A stretch of 54,139 bases of DNA, taken from NCBI GenBank assembly GCA_036378675.1, contig DASUWA010000010.1, positions 78,661 through 132,799 of the forward strand, read 5' to 3'. A model generated the notes under the pieces. The model made no database searches. It was not told the origin of the DNA and saw nothing but the letters and a program-made list of their open reading frames with translations. The DNA comes from Acidimicrobiales bacterium. GTDB lineage: Bacteria > Actinomycetota > Acidimicrobiia > Acidimicrobiales > Palsa-688. Positions 1 through 8,675 of the stretch are shown here, one piece after another. How positions within the stretch are numbered: position 1 is the first letter of the stretch; every line of letters starts with the position of its first letter. The translations under genes were made by a program, and so were the position numbers.

Positions 1-423
1 GATCGTGCCGTAAGCACCCGTGTGCCTATCTGCGCTGCCATCGGTTCGCTTCGGCCCGAGGAGCGTGGTCCACAAAGTGGACCCGCTGTTCAGGTCGAGG
101 GCATAGAACTTGCCGGACCAGTCGCCGACGTAGACAACGCCGTCATACACGGTCGGACTGGCCGTCACCACGTCGTCGGTGTGGATGTGCCAGCGGGGGA
201 GCATTCCGCTGACGCTGGAGGCCGTCGGTGCGAGCGAGCACCCGGTCGACATCGTCCTCGTCGGGTCGTGACCGTACATCGGCCAGTCGCAGGCGGATTG
301 GGTCGAGTTGGCGCCCGTGTTCACCGAAGAAGAGGAGGCGGCCGGCCCGAGGGCAAGCGCGGGGGTAGCCGCCGAAGCCCCGGCGACGAGAAAGGCTGCC
401 GTCAAAACGCGCCCTGCGCGCAT
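1..423 (-). CDS. Secreted PQQ-like beta-propeller protein, partial
   Basis: Reading the minus strand from the ATG at 423-421 gives an open frame of 141 codons that runs off the left edge. The first 24 or so residues form a signal peptide (MRAGR, hydrophobic stretch, ATPALA). After a linker come CDWPMYGHDPTRTMSTG and the blade-like VYDGVVYVGDWSGKFYALDLN, typical of the first blades of PQQ-binding-like (quinoprotein or polyvinyl-alcohol-dehydrogenase-like) propellers. The role is probably an exported dehydrogenase or a surface propeller; whether PQQ is bound cannot be seen because the rest is missing. It is transcribed away from the P450 gene. The family call is fairly sure, the substrate is unknown. 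Confidence 0.8.
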   Translation of the reverse strand, partial: MRAGRVLTAAFLVAGASAATPALALGPAASSSSVNTGANSTQSACDWPMYGHDPTRTMSTGCSLAPTASSVSGMLPRWHIHTDDVVTASPTVYDGVVYVGDWSGKFYALDLNSGSTLWTTLLGPKRTDGSADRHTGAYGTI

Positions 424-454
424 CCCCACGAAAATGAAGATTTCACACGTGGGG
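424..454 (-). promoter_or_regulatory. Leader hairpin next to the propeller start codon
   Basis: On the minus strand CCCCACG (454-448) and CGTGGGG (430-424) form a perfect 7-bp inverted repeat with a 17-base spacer. The 3' arm touches the ATG at 423. It contains the only purine-rich stretch that could serve as a ribosome binding site, so folding would hide it. A regulatory role is inferred. Confidence 0.4.
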
Positions 455-594
455 AGGTTGTCCTGCCTGGACGGGGCCACATTTGCGGGTTGCTCGACAA
501 GCGAACTGGGTATATGACAGAATCTACGGAAGTTGTTCTATCTGTCGTTGCTGTCTAGTCGTACCCTTCGCCGGTGCGGCCGGGGAGGATTCCT

Positions 595-1899
595 ATGACG
601 CAGACACATCCCTCTACCACGCTGGACGCCGAAGAATCGGTGGACGGCCAGGTCGGGAATCAGGCCGCTCAAGATGGTGCGCCGGAGGCGGAACCGTACG
701 ACACCTCGGAACCGGGGTGGTCGCTCAAGATCATGATGGACCCCGAGTTCGCCAAGGACCCGAGGCCCTACTTCGCACGCATGAGGAGCGGCCCGCCGGC
801 ACGTGACGACATTGACATTCCAGGCCGCAAGCCGACCATCCTGGTTACGCGAGCGAAGGACGTGGAGGACACCCTCCGCAACCCGAAGCTGTTCTCTTCG
901 CAGTTCGGGGAGGGCATGGGCGGTATCGGCAACGATCGTCCGCTCATCCCTTTGCAGATCGACCCGCCGGACCACAAGAAGTACCGCGTGCTGCTCGACC
1001 CCTACTTCGCACCGCGCCAGATGGCCAAGCACGAAGAGGCGGTCGCCGCGCTCGTCAACCAGCTGATCGACCGGTTCATCGACCAGGGAAGCTGCGAGTT
1101 CACCTCAGACTTCGCGATTCCGCTGCCGTGCACCGTGTTCCTGGAGCTGATGGGCCTGCCGCTCGAGAAGCTGGACTACTTCCTTTGGATCAAGGACGGA
1201 ATCATCCGCGGCCACGGTGAGACCAACTTCGTAAAGCAGAGCGAAGCGCGTAAGACCGCCGGGACCGAGTGCTACCGGTACTTCGAGGAAGCACTCGACC
1301 AAATCGCCGCCGAGCGCACACCGGGACTGCTGCTCGACCTCCTCGAAGCAGAGATCGACGGTGAACGGCTGACCCGCGAAGAGATCTTGGACATCTGCTA
1401 CCTGTTCATCATCGCCGGCCTCGACACGGTCACCGACAGCCTGTGCTGCTTCTGGTCGTATCTCGCGGAGCATCCGGATCGCCGCCGCCAGATAGCCGAG
1501 GACCCGAGCGTCATCCCTGCGGCAGTTGAGGAGTTGCTGCGGTGGGAGTCACCCGTAAGCGGCGTGGCCAGGATCGTCGCCGAAGACACCGAGATCAGCG
1601 GGTGCCCGGTAAGCGCCGGAGAATCTCTGCTCATATTCGTCGGCGCAGCCAACACCGACCCGGACAGCGTTGAGAACGCTCACCAGGTCGACTTCGACCG
1701 GCCGGTCAACCGGCACTCGGCGTTCGGTCAGGGCATCCACCGATGCCTGGGTTCGCACCTCGCCCGGCTGGAGCTACGGGTGGCGATGCGCGAATGGCAC
1801 CGCCGGATACCCGAGTACCGCATCCGCGAGGGCGCCGATCTGATCTGGACTCCCATGCTTCGTGCCGTCCTCGAGATGCCCCTGGAGTTCACTGGGTAA
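595..1899 (+). CDS. Cytochrome P450
   Basis: A 434-residue soluble bacterial P450, a heme monooxygenase needing an external ferredoxin and reductase, neither of which is nearby. The I-helix has AGLDT (274-278), the K-helix EELLR carries E313 and R316, and FGQGIHRCLG places the heme-thiolate at Cys384; the B-C region has DPPDHKKYR. Length is normal. The ATG at 595 follows GGGGAGG with good spacing, so it is preferred over the GTG at 574. The first 45 residues are acidic and poorly structured. Next to acyl-CoA ligases and a MaoC protein, it probably hydroxylates a terpenoid, steroid or fatty-acid-like compound at the start of the pathway; this is inference. The TetR gene follows 83 bases downstream. 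Confidence 0.93.
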   Translation: MTQTHPSTTLDAEESVDGQVGNQAAQDGAPEAEPYDTSEPGWSLKIMMDPEFAKDPRPYFARMRSGPPARDDIDIPGRKPTILVTRAKDVEDTLRNPKLFSSQFGEGMGGIGNDRPLIPLQIDPPDHKKYRVLLDPYFAPRQMAKHEEAVAALVNQLIDRFIDQGSCEFTSDFAIPLPCTVFLELMGLPLEKLDYFLWIKDGIIRGHGETNFVKQSEARKTAGTECYRYFEEALDQIAAERTPGLLLDLLEAEIDGERLTREEILDICYLFIIAGLDTVTDSLCCFWSYLAEHPDRRRQIAEDPSVIPAAVEELLRWESPVSGVARIVAEDTEISGCPVSAGESLLIFVGAANTDPDSVENAHQVDFDRPVNRHSAFGQGIHRCLGSHLARLELRVAMREWHRRIPEYRIREGADLIWTPMLRAVLEMPLEFTG

Positions 1900-1982
1900 A
1901 GCCCCGCGACACCGTCCGCGGCGACCGCTACTGACTGAAGTAGCAGGTTTCGTCACGTTCGGGGCGCTACGGTCGAGGCGCC

Positions 1983-2612
1983 ATGAGCGACCTCGTGCCC
2001 GCCACCCGGGACCGGATCCTCGAAGGAGCCCTTCTCGCGATGGGCCGCGTCGGGATGCGCCGGCTCACCATGAGCGACGTCAGCGAGCGTTCGGGCGTGT
2101 CCCGGGGGACGGTTTACCGGTACTTCCCCTCGAAGGAGGATCTCCTCGCGGTTCTCGCCGAGTACGAGAGAGACAGGTTCTCGGAGGGGTTGCGCAGCGC
2201 GCTGGCAGACGTGCCAGGGACCGAACTCGGCCTCGGCACCGTCGCCGAGTACATCCTCGGCTATCTCCGCCGGCACCCGGCGCTGACGTTGTTGATCGAG
2301 ACAGAGCCCGCGTTCGTGCTCGGTTTTCTGCGCCAGCAGCTGCCCGTGTTCCATCAGATCACTGCCGAGCTTCTCGATCCGGTCATGCAAAACGCCGTCC
2401 CGGTGAAGGAGGGCTGGATCAGCGTCGCCGAACTGAACGAGCTGCTGCTGCGCGTGGTGCTGTCGGTGTTCCTCGTGCCCGGCGAATCCAGGCAGGAAGT
2501 GGTCGGAACCCTCGAAGGGGCATTGGAGAGCCTGATCCGCCTGGCGGAAGGGCGGCAGCGGGAGCCGCTTAATCGCCGGGCAGCTCGACCTCGACAGTCG
2601 CCTTCGCCATAA
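1983..2612 (+). CDS. TetR/AcrR family transcriptional regulator
   Basis: A 209-residue TetR-type repressor. The N-terminal three-helix DNA-binding domain (about 8-55) contains RRLTMSDVSERSGVSRGTVYRYF followed by SKEDLL, the classic signature. The rest is the variable helical ligand domain, here without a recognisable ligand class. TACGGT (1968-1973) lies 9 bases before the ATG and there is no ribosome binding site, so a leaderless start is likely. It reads in the same direction as the P450 and its last 44 bases overlap the end of the convergent hydratase gene. It could control the P450 or the hydratase/ligase pair. The TGAC-N6-GTCA sites further right are less likely targets, because another TetR gene sits among them. 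Confidence 0.9.
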   Translation: MSDLVPATRDRILEGALLAMGRVGMRRLTMSDVSERSGVSRGTVYRYFPSKEDLLAVLAEYERDRFSEGLRSALADVPGTELGLGTVAEYILGYLRRHPALTLLIETEPAFVLGFLRQQLPVFHQITAELLDPVMQNAVPVKEGWISVAELNELLLRVVLSVFLVPGESRQEVVGTLEGALESLIRLAEGRQREPLNRRAARPRQSPSP

Positions 2613-3783
2613 CCGCGTCGTGCTGATTGGTCAGCTCGACCGCCACAACCGCCATGTGACGGCGCCGGCGCTCGACCCGCTTGTCGATCACCTTGCCGCG
2701 AAGGTAGGTCACGTCACCCGTGAAGGCCGGATTGCGGTACTGCGCGTCGGAGTGACGGATGAAGCCCCACTCGCCGGCCCAGGCGGCCACGTAATCCAGG
2801 ATCCACGCGCCCATCGACGCGCCGTAGCCGTAGCCGCGCGCCATACCGACGTGCTGGGCCCAACGTGGCTGGAGATGACCACGGGACGGGCCGTAGTAAG
2901 CACCGTCGGTCAGCTCGGGATTGACCTTCTCCATCCGGCGGTCCCCTTCGAACCCGGCCATCTCCTTCGTGTAGCCGAGGGCCTCCGCCCGGACCGTGGT
3001 CGGCCCCTTCAACGTTCCGCCCCAGATGGTCATGGGGTACGCCCGCCATTCGGTGGCGAAGCTGGCCAGGCTGTGCGGTCCCAGAGCGTTGATCGCCAGA
3101 TCGTCGCCCACCGCGACTGAATCGAACATCCGCTTGTCGTGGCGCAGGTCCTGGATCTGAGAGATGAACTTGCCCTTGGTCTCCTCTAGTTCGAGAAGCT
3201 GGTCGTCGGTCCACTCCGGTTCTGCAGGCTCATCGAACATCCGCTTCTCACGCGCTTGGCGCACTTGGTAGCGGATCGACGTCGATCTCTGAAGCGCAAC
3301 CCGCTCTCCGCGCTGATTTATGTACAGCGTGTCCCCCCGTTGAAAACACGTCGGTCCCGCGAACTTCGTATCCGTCACCTTGTAGTCGAACGGCATGCGG
3401 TGACAGACCAGATGGTCACCCGATTCGACGCGCGGCCCGAAGAACCACCATTCGTCGCCTCCGAAGATCAAGTGCGAGTTCGGGATCTTGCCGACCTGCG
3501 CGGGTGACGCGCCGTGGCTCGTATCGCACGCAACCGTGAACGACTGTGGTGCGATGATCTTCCCGAAACGGCTCCCCTCGGCCCATTCCTCGTCGTAGTG
3601 CAACGGATTCGGGTAATGCATCCCCTGCACCCAACGGCGTATGTCGTTGAGAGCGACCGGCTCCTTGAGCTCTCCGGGCTCCATCGGCACCCCGATGTAC
3701 TGATCCAGGTCCGAAGTGTCGAGCCCACCGCCGGTATCGGCCGACTGCTCGTCGCCGGTCACGTCGCTACCAGTTGTCGTCAA
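2569..3783 (-). CDS. MaoC-type double hot-dog acyl-CoA hydratase/dehydratase
   Basis: A 404-residue protein with two hot-dog halves. The N-terminal half (about 25-190) contains NPLHYDEEWAEGSRFGKIIAP, which resembles the hydratase motif with its His and Asp. The C-terminal half (about 225-400) contains RWAQHVGMARGYGYGASMGAW and YRNPAFTGDVTYLRGKV. Such proteins hydrate enoyl-CoAs, often bulky ones such as steroid side chains. The start is TTG at 3783-3781, which overlaps the TGA stop (3782-3780) of the upstream ligase as TTGA, so translation is probably coupled. It forms an operon with that ligase. The hot-dog fold is a confident call; the exact substrate is not known. Confidence 0.8.
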   Translation of the reverse strand: MTTTGSDVTGDEQSADTGGGLDTSDLDQYIGVPMEPGELKEPVALNDIRRWVQGMHYPNPLHYDEEWAEGSRFGKIIAPQSFTVACDTSHGASPAQVGKIPNSHLIFGGDEWWFFGPRVESGDHLVCHRMPFDYKVTDTKFAGPTCFQRGDTLYINQRGERVALQRSTSIRYQVRQAREKRMFDEPAEPEWTDDQLLELEETKGKFISQIQDLRHDKRMFDSVAVGDDLAINALGPHSLASFATEWRAYPMTIWGGTLKGPTTVRAEALGYTKEMAGFEGDRRMEKVNPELTDGAYYGPSRGHLQPRWAQHVGMARGYGYGASMGAWILDYVAAWAGEWGFIRHSDAQYRNPAFTGDVTYLRGKVIDKRVERRRRHMAVVAVELTNQHDAVMAKATVEVELPGD

Positions 3784-5402
3784 TTTCTGACTCCAGTCTC
3801 AGAAGCCCTTCGCTCGCGGAGCCGCTCTTCGACCAGCTTCCGAAGCGCGTCGTCGCGCACCTTTGTGTCGCTCGAGGTCATTGGCACCTCACCGTCCGAC
3901 ATGAAGAGGATCTCCTTGGGAACCTTGTACGCCGCCAGCCTTTCCCGCAAGAACACACGAACGTCATCGGCAGTCGCGATTGCACCGTCGCGCAGCACCA
4001 CGCAGAGCACAACTACCTCACCCAACCGCTCATCTGGCCTCCCCAACACACGGGCGAGTTTGATGGGCTGGAAGGCTCGAAGGGCAACCTCGATCTCCGC
4101 CGGCGAGACGTTGGCGCCGGCCGTCTTGATCATCTCCGAGCGTCTCCCGGTCCAGTGAAGGTAGCCGTCGTCGTCGAACCAGCCGGCGTCGCCGGTACGG
4201 AAGAAACCGTCGGAATCGAAGCACTCTTCGGGGGTCATTCCCACGTAGCGGTCCATGAGGGTCGGGCCGCAGATGGCGAGCTCTCCGGACTCTCCGGAAC
4301 CAAGAACGCGCCCGGTGTCGGGGTCGATGACCCGCAAGCGGTTACCTGGCAGCAGCCGTCCGGTGCTCTCCTTGAGCAGTTGCCGGGGCGTGTTGAAGTA
4401 GTGAGTGGCGAAAATCGCACACGTCTCGGAAAGGCCGTAGGCGACCGGCATGTTCCATCCAGGATCGCCGTTCACGCTCGGATGCCGGGCGAACGCCGAC
4501 TTGCCGTATACGAACTTGAGCGACGAAAGATCCGCCCGCTCCCAGTCCGGCAGCTCCGCCATGGCGGCAGTTTGATGCGGCAGGGTGTACGGCTCGGTGA
4601 CCTTCTCACGCTCCAGCAACCCGAGCGCCTCGGCGGGCTGGAACGTTTCCTGCATCACCCAGCACCCACCGGTCGCGAGCGTCGCGCCCATTGCGGTGTT
4701 GAGACCTGCAGTCCAGAACATCGGCAGGGCGGTCCACATCCGGGTCTGCTCAGTCCGCCCGAACACTTGCCCCTGGAGCCAGAACTGCAAGCTGGGAGCG
4801 CCTTGCCGGTGAAGGACACCTTTCGGCCGGTCGGTGGTGCCGGAGCTGTAGATGATCGTGCCGGGATCGTCCGGGGAAACCTGCGGCCCGACCTCGCCGG
4901 CGCCGCGCTCGAGAAACTTCTCCCACTCGGTCGTCCCGACTGCAGCGACGTCGCGTACTCGTTGGGGCCGCACCGGTTCGATCTCCTCGACGAAATTGCG
5001 GCCGAGCAGCTGCTGTTGGGTCAGCACGACTTCGACGCCGGAATGGTCGAGGAGGAACTCCAGCTCCGCCTGGGATGAGAAGGTGGACAAAAGAACCGCC
5101 ACTCCGCCCGCAAGCGCGACCCCGAAGAACGCGGATACCGCCTCAGGACGGGTGCCCATCAGGATCCCGACGGGCGTACCAGGACGAACCCCGCTCGCGA
5201 TCAACGCCGAAGCGACACGCCGGGCTTGCAGCAGTAGGTCGCCGTAGGTCCAGCGCACCGTCGACCCCCCGAGGAGGGGGTCCTCGAAGACCAGGGCTTC
5301 GTTGTCGCGAAAACGACCCGCCACCTCTTCGAGAAATCCCCCCAACGTCAAGGACCCGACGCCGGCAGCTTCAGAAAGGGGCGGGCCCTCCAAGGTGCTC
5401 AC
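3780..5402 (-). CDS. Acyl-CoA synthetase (AMP-binding, ANL superfamily)
   Basis: A 540-residue ligase that activates a carboxylic acid to its CoA thioester through an acyl-adenylate. The P-loop is IIYSSGTTDRPKGV, followed by YGLSET (A5), TGD (A7) and GRRSEMIKTAGANVSPAEIE (A8 hinge). The C-terminal lysine motif appears as SSDTKVRDDAL. Length is typical. The start is GTG at 5402. It is the first gene of a two-gene minus-strand operon with the MaoC protein, a natural pair for activation and hydration in beta-oxidation. It is related to the ligase at 24891, which has the same A8 pattern (IKTAGSNVAPAEVE). Substrate unknown. Confidence 0.9.
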   Translation of the reverse strand: MSTLEGPPLSEAAGVGSLTLGGFLEEVAGRFRDNEALVFEDPLLGGSTVRWTYGDLLLQARRVASALIASGVRPGTPVGILMGTRPEAVSAFFGVALAGGVAVLLSTFSSQAELEFLLDHSGVEVVLTQQQLLGRNFVEEIEPVRPQRVRDVAAVGTTEWEKFLERGAGEVGPQVSPDDPGTIIYSSGTTDRPKGVLHRQGAPSLQFWLQGQVFGRTEQTRMWTALPMFWTAGLNTAMGATLATGGCWVMQETFQPAEALGLLEREKVTEPYTLPHQTAAMAELPDWERADLSSLKFVYGKSAFARHPSVNGDPGWNMPVAYGLSETCAIFATHYFNTPRQLLKESTGRLLPGNRLRVIDPDTGRVLGSGESGELAICGPTLMDRYVGMTPEECFDSDGFFRTGDAGWFDDDGYLHWTGRRSEMIKTAGANVSPAEIEVALRAFQPIKLARVLGRPDERLGEVVVLCVVLRDGAIATADDVRVFLRERLAAYKVPKEILFMSDGEVPMTSSDTKVRDDALRKLVEERLRERRASETGVRN

Positions 5403-5531
5403 CGGTCACCGATCTTACGATCGAAGCACGTCCATCCATTCGGCGGCGAACCGGTGTCCACCAGCGGAAAGGATAAGACAGGCGGCACGCAGAATGTGTA
5501 GTACGTCCAGGCCTGTGGGAGGGGTCGAATC

Positions 5532-6653
5532 TTGTCGGAGCGCTTTTCTCGCCGCCAGTTCCTCGCGGCCGCGGCCGCAACTGGCGGTGCTGCTCTGCTG
5601 CCGACAGCGCTGAGAGCTGCTGCGCGCGCGGCAACCTCTGCACCTGTGGCGGCGAAACCGGTTTTCTACTTTCTCAACCCGACGGAAGTGGCCACCTGTT
5701 CGGCGATCTGTGCCCGTGTCGTACCGAGCGCAGACCCGATTACCGGTGCGCCAGCTCTGGGAGCCGCCGAGGCGAACGCGGTCGTCTTCATCGACCGGTT
5801 GCTGGCGGCGTTCTCGATGCCCGAGACGGTGGCGGACAATCCCGCGATCTACCTGCGTGGTCCGTTCAGCAACCGCAACGCCTACCCGGACTACACCCGG
5901 GGCGCACCGCAGCCCCACTTCCCGGACGGCTTCCTGTCCGATGGTCAGACCCATTACGTGTCGTTGAGCCCTTTGCAGGAGCTGTCTTGGCGGGCGCTGA
6001 TCGAGGGCGTCGACGCCGCGCTGGCTGCTGCGCCGGCCTGGGTGGTGGGGACTCCGGCCCAACCTACCCCTTGGGCGGCCCAGATCAAATCGGGGCTTAT
6101 CCCGGGACCGCTCGCCGCCGGTTTGCAGCACGTGTACCGGGCCGGCCTGGCCGCCTTTGATTCGTATTCTCAGTCGCTCTTCCAGGTTCCTTTCTCTCAC
6201 GCCAGTCCGGCTGACCAAGATCTGTTGCTCGAAGCGGCGGGCAACGTCGTCCTCAGCCAGGTGCCACTGCCAACCCCGCCCGGGGCTCCGGCCGACGCCA
6301 AGACGCTGTTCCCGTTCGTCGTGTCGCACACGTTCGAGGGTTGTTACGGGCTGCCCGAGTACAAGGGCATGGACTCGAATCCCTTGTGGGCCGAGATCGC
6401 CTGGGACGGCGACACCCAGCCGTTGGGTAACAGCATCTACGACGACAACGCCTACGGACCCGGAGAGGGGCCCAACGCCGGATTCGGAGAGGAAGGCGTG
6501 TTCGTCCCGCGAGGGGATTATCGGGAGTACCGGCCGGTGTCATTCTTGGCGACCAGCCCCGGCTCACCGACCTTGACCCCGGCCGATATCGCCCCGCTCG
6601 TGGAGGCCTGGCAGAAGGCCGGGCTGCTCGGACGGGTCGCTGGTACGAGATGA
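5532..6653 (+). CDS. Tat-exported gluconate 2-dehydrogenase subunit 3-like protein
   Basis: A 373-residue protein starting at TTG 5532, preceded by GGGAGGGG. Residues 5-40 are a twin-arginine signal (SRRQFLAAAAATGGAALL), so the folded protein should be exported, probably carrying its partner with it. The body resembles the small subunit (subunit 3) of membrane gluconate or sorbitol dehydrogenases, with LNPTEVATCSAICARVVPSAD near the mature N-terminus. It is longer than the classic subunit of about 200 residues. Its stop overlaps the next start as ATGA. In known systems this subunit accompanies a GMC flavoprotein, which is exactly the next gene, so the two very probably form one periplasmic dehydrogenase. 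Confidence 0.8.
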   Translation: MSERFSRRQFLAAAAATGGAALLPTALRAAARAATSAPVAAKPVFYFLNPTEVATCSAICARVVPSADPITGAPALGAAEANAVVFIDRLLAAFSMPETVADNPAIYLRGPFSNRNAYPDYTRGAPQPHFPDGFLSDGQTHYVSLSPLQELSWRALIEGVDAALAAAPAWVVGTPAQPTPWAAQIKSGLIPGPLAAGLQHVYRAGLAAFDSYSQSLFQVPFSHASPADQDLLLEAAGNVVLSQVPLPTPPGAPADAKTLFPFVVSHTFEGCYGLPEYKGMDSNPLWAEIAWDGDTQPLGNSIYDDNAYGPGEGPNAGFGEEGVFVPRGDYREYRPVSFLATSPGSPTLTPADIAPLVEAWQKAGLLGRVAGTR

Positions 6654-8659
6654 GTCGGCCTAGACCTCGGGCGGTGATCGTGGGCAGCGGTTCGTCGGGG
6701 TCGACCGTCGCCCGCCTTCTGGCACGCAGCGGTCAGTACGACGTCGTGGTGCTGGAGAAGGGCCGCAACTACTTCACCGGACTGGGCGGCGACCCCTCCC
6801 AGGTGACGACCGTGTTCGCCAACGACGAGCTCAACTACGAGATCGAAAACGCGCCTCTCATTAGCCAGGACCCGGTCCTCGAGCCGCGCAGCTTCCGCAC
6901 CGACCCTTCAGCGGGGAAACGCACGTTCGTCGGGGATGTGGACAACCTCGCCACCACCGTCGGAGGCAGCTTCGCGCACGCAGACGTGAAAGCCCGTCGC
7001 TTCCGCGAGGTCGATTTCATCGCCAACAGCCTTCTCCACGGGACAGCCGACCAGCCGGCGATTCCCGGCACCAGCTACGCCGACTGGCCGATCACCTACC
7101 CGCTGATCGAACCGTTCTACGCCGTTGTTGAAGAGATCGTCGGCGTGCAGGGCCCGGCCCGGCGGGTGGGCGGCCGGATCGTGAACCCGAACCCGTACGA
7201 GTCGCCTCGTTCCACCCCTTTCGCGATGCCCCCCGGGGTGCAGCAGCTGAACAGCCTGCTGCCTGCCGAGGCGGCCCGCCGGCTCGGATACACCCCGGCG
7301 CCGGTGCCGACCGGGGCGGTGTCTCGCCCCTATCGCGGTCGCCAGCCATGTAACGACTGCGGCTTCTGCAACAACTACGGCTGCCCGAACGGAGCCAAGG
7401 CAGGTGGCATTTGGCAGCTCAACGACGCCATTGCCGCCGGCGCGACACTGATTTCTGAGGCCAACGTGATCAGGATCGAGTGGTCGTCGCCGGCCAACGG
7501 ACAGCGGGCTCGGGCCACGGGGGTGACCTACATCGACGCCGATCCGACGTCGAGCACGTACGGCCAGCAGAAGACCCTCGCTGCCGACTTGGTGGTGCTG
7601 GCCAACACCCCCATCGAGTCCACCCGGTTGTGCCAGCTGTCGGGTATTTCCAAGGCCCCGAACGAGAGCAACGTCTCGCAGCTGCTGCCGACCGCCACCG
7701 AGCCGAGCGGCCTTCTGGGCCGCAACCTGATGCTGCACCTGCAGACCATCGTCCTGGCCCTGATGGATCAGGACATCCACGCCTTCCGGGGCCGCACCAG
7801 CACCCAAGTCCTCGACGCCTTCGCCGGGCCGGGTCCGTCGGCCGCCGACTTCGACCCGGACGTGCTGATGGGCGGGCTCCTGGAGATCGGCGGGAACGAA
7901 AACCCGATCGGCCAGGCGATCCATTTGATGCCCGTCGGAATCGGCGCCCGTCACAAGCTCCTCATGCAACTGGCTCCCCTGGTCAACCACATCAGCAGCT
8001 TCACGCTGCAGGGCCAGGACATGCCCCAGCTCACGAACTACGTGGACCTCGACCCCGACATCAAGGACGTGTGGGGCCAGCCGGTTCCCCGGGTCACCTA
8101 CAAGAACCATCCCTACGAAGTGGCCGCCGCCGCGTTCTACATCCCCAAGATGATGGAGATCATGGCCGCCGTCGGCGGCCCGGGCTCCGCCTACCCGACG
8201 GTGAAACCGATCTTCATCGCCTCCCTCAACACCACCACCCCGGCCGTGCTACCGGGCAGTGTCGACGCCGGCGTATCGCCGCTGGTGGGGGCGACACCGT
8301 TCAGCGACGTGCCCCTCGACCGCCACATCATGGGCACCCACCGAATGGCTGTCGACCCCGATCACGGAGTGTGCGACCCCTACGGGCGGATGTGGGCTTT
8401 CGACAACCTCTACGTCACCGGCGGGGCGCTCTATGTCACCGCCCCCGGTTTCAACGTGACCCTCACCATGTACGCCTTGTCGTACTGGGTGGCAGCGGCG
8501 ATCGTTGCCGGCGTCGGCGGCGCCCCCCGCTACACCACCGGGCCCTCCGGCTACCTGGAGAGCAACTGGACAAAGATGCTCAACGTGATAACCACACTCG
8601 ATGGCGACACCATGATCGCCCGAGCCATCAACGCCGGACAGCTGATCCCACTGCGGTAG
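6650..8659 (+). CDS. GMC-family FAD-dependent oxidoreductase
   Basis: A 669-residue glucose-methanol-choline oxidoreductase. The dinucleotide fold is at the N-terminus (VIVGSGSSGSTVARLLARSG, then VLEKG). The C-terminal substrate part has GTHRMAVDPDHGVCDPYGRMW and YVTGGALYVTAPGFNVTLT, which carry the active-site His and Asn of the family. A cysteine cluster, CNDCGFCNNYGCPNGAKAGG, lies near residues 231-250. The protein has no signal of its own and overlaps the upstream Tat-signal subunit by 4 bases, fitting co-export as a complex. It would oxidise an alcohol or sugar and pass electrons to a membrane acceptor; no cytochrome subunit is encoded beside it. The family is certain, the substrate is not. 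Confidence 0.92.
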   Translation: MSRPRPRAVIVGSGSSGSTVARLLARSGQYDVVVLEKGRNYFTGLGGDPSQVTTVFANDELNYEIENAPLISQDPVLEPRSFRTDPSAGKRTFVGDVDNLATTVGGSFAHADVKARRFREVDFIANSLLHGTADQPAIPGTSYADWPITYPLIEPFYAVVEEIVGVQGPARRVGGRIVNPNPYESPRSTPFAMPPGVQQLNSLLPAEAARRLGYTPAPVPTGAVSRPYRGRQPCNDCGFCNNYGCPNGAKAGGIWQLNDAIAAGATLISEANVIRIEWSSPANGQRARATGVTYIDADPTSSTYGQQKTLAADLVVLANTPIESTRLCQLSGISKAPNESNVSQLLPTATEPSGLLGRNLMLHLQTIVLALMDQDIHAFRGRTSTQVLDAFAGPGPSAADFDPDVLMGGLLEIGGNENPIGQAIHLMPVGIGARHKLLMQLAPLVNHISSFTLQGQDMPQLTNYVDLDPDIKDVWGQPVPRVTYKNHPYEVAAAAFYIPKMMEIMAAVGGPGSAYPTVKPIFIASLNTTTPAVLPGSVDAGVSPLVGATPFSDVPLDRHIMGTHRMAVDPDHGVCDPYGRMWAFDNLYVTGGALYVTAPGFNVTLTMYALSYWVAAAIVAGVGGAPRYTTGPSGYLESNWTKMLNVITTLDGDTMIARAINAGQLIPLR

Positions 8660-8675
8660 CCCGGCGCCGCGGTGT

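Noticed and set aside
516-546. Inverted repeat GACAGA/TCTGTC upstream of the P450
   Set aside because: Only 6 bp with a 19-base spacer and no second copy, so an operator claim is not supported.
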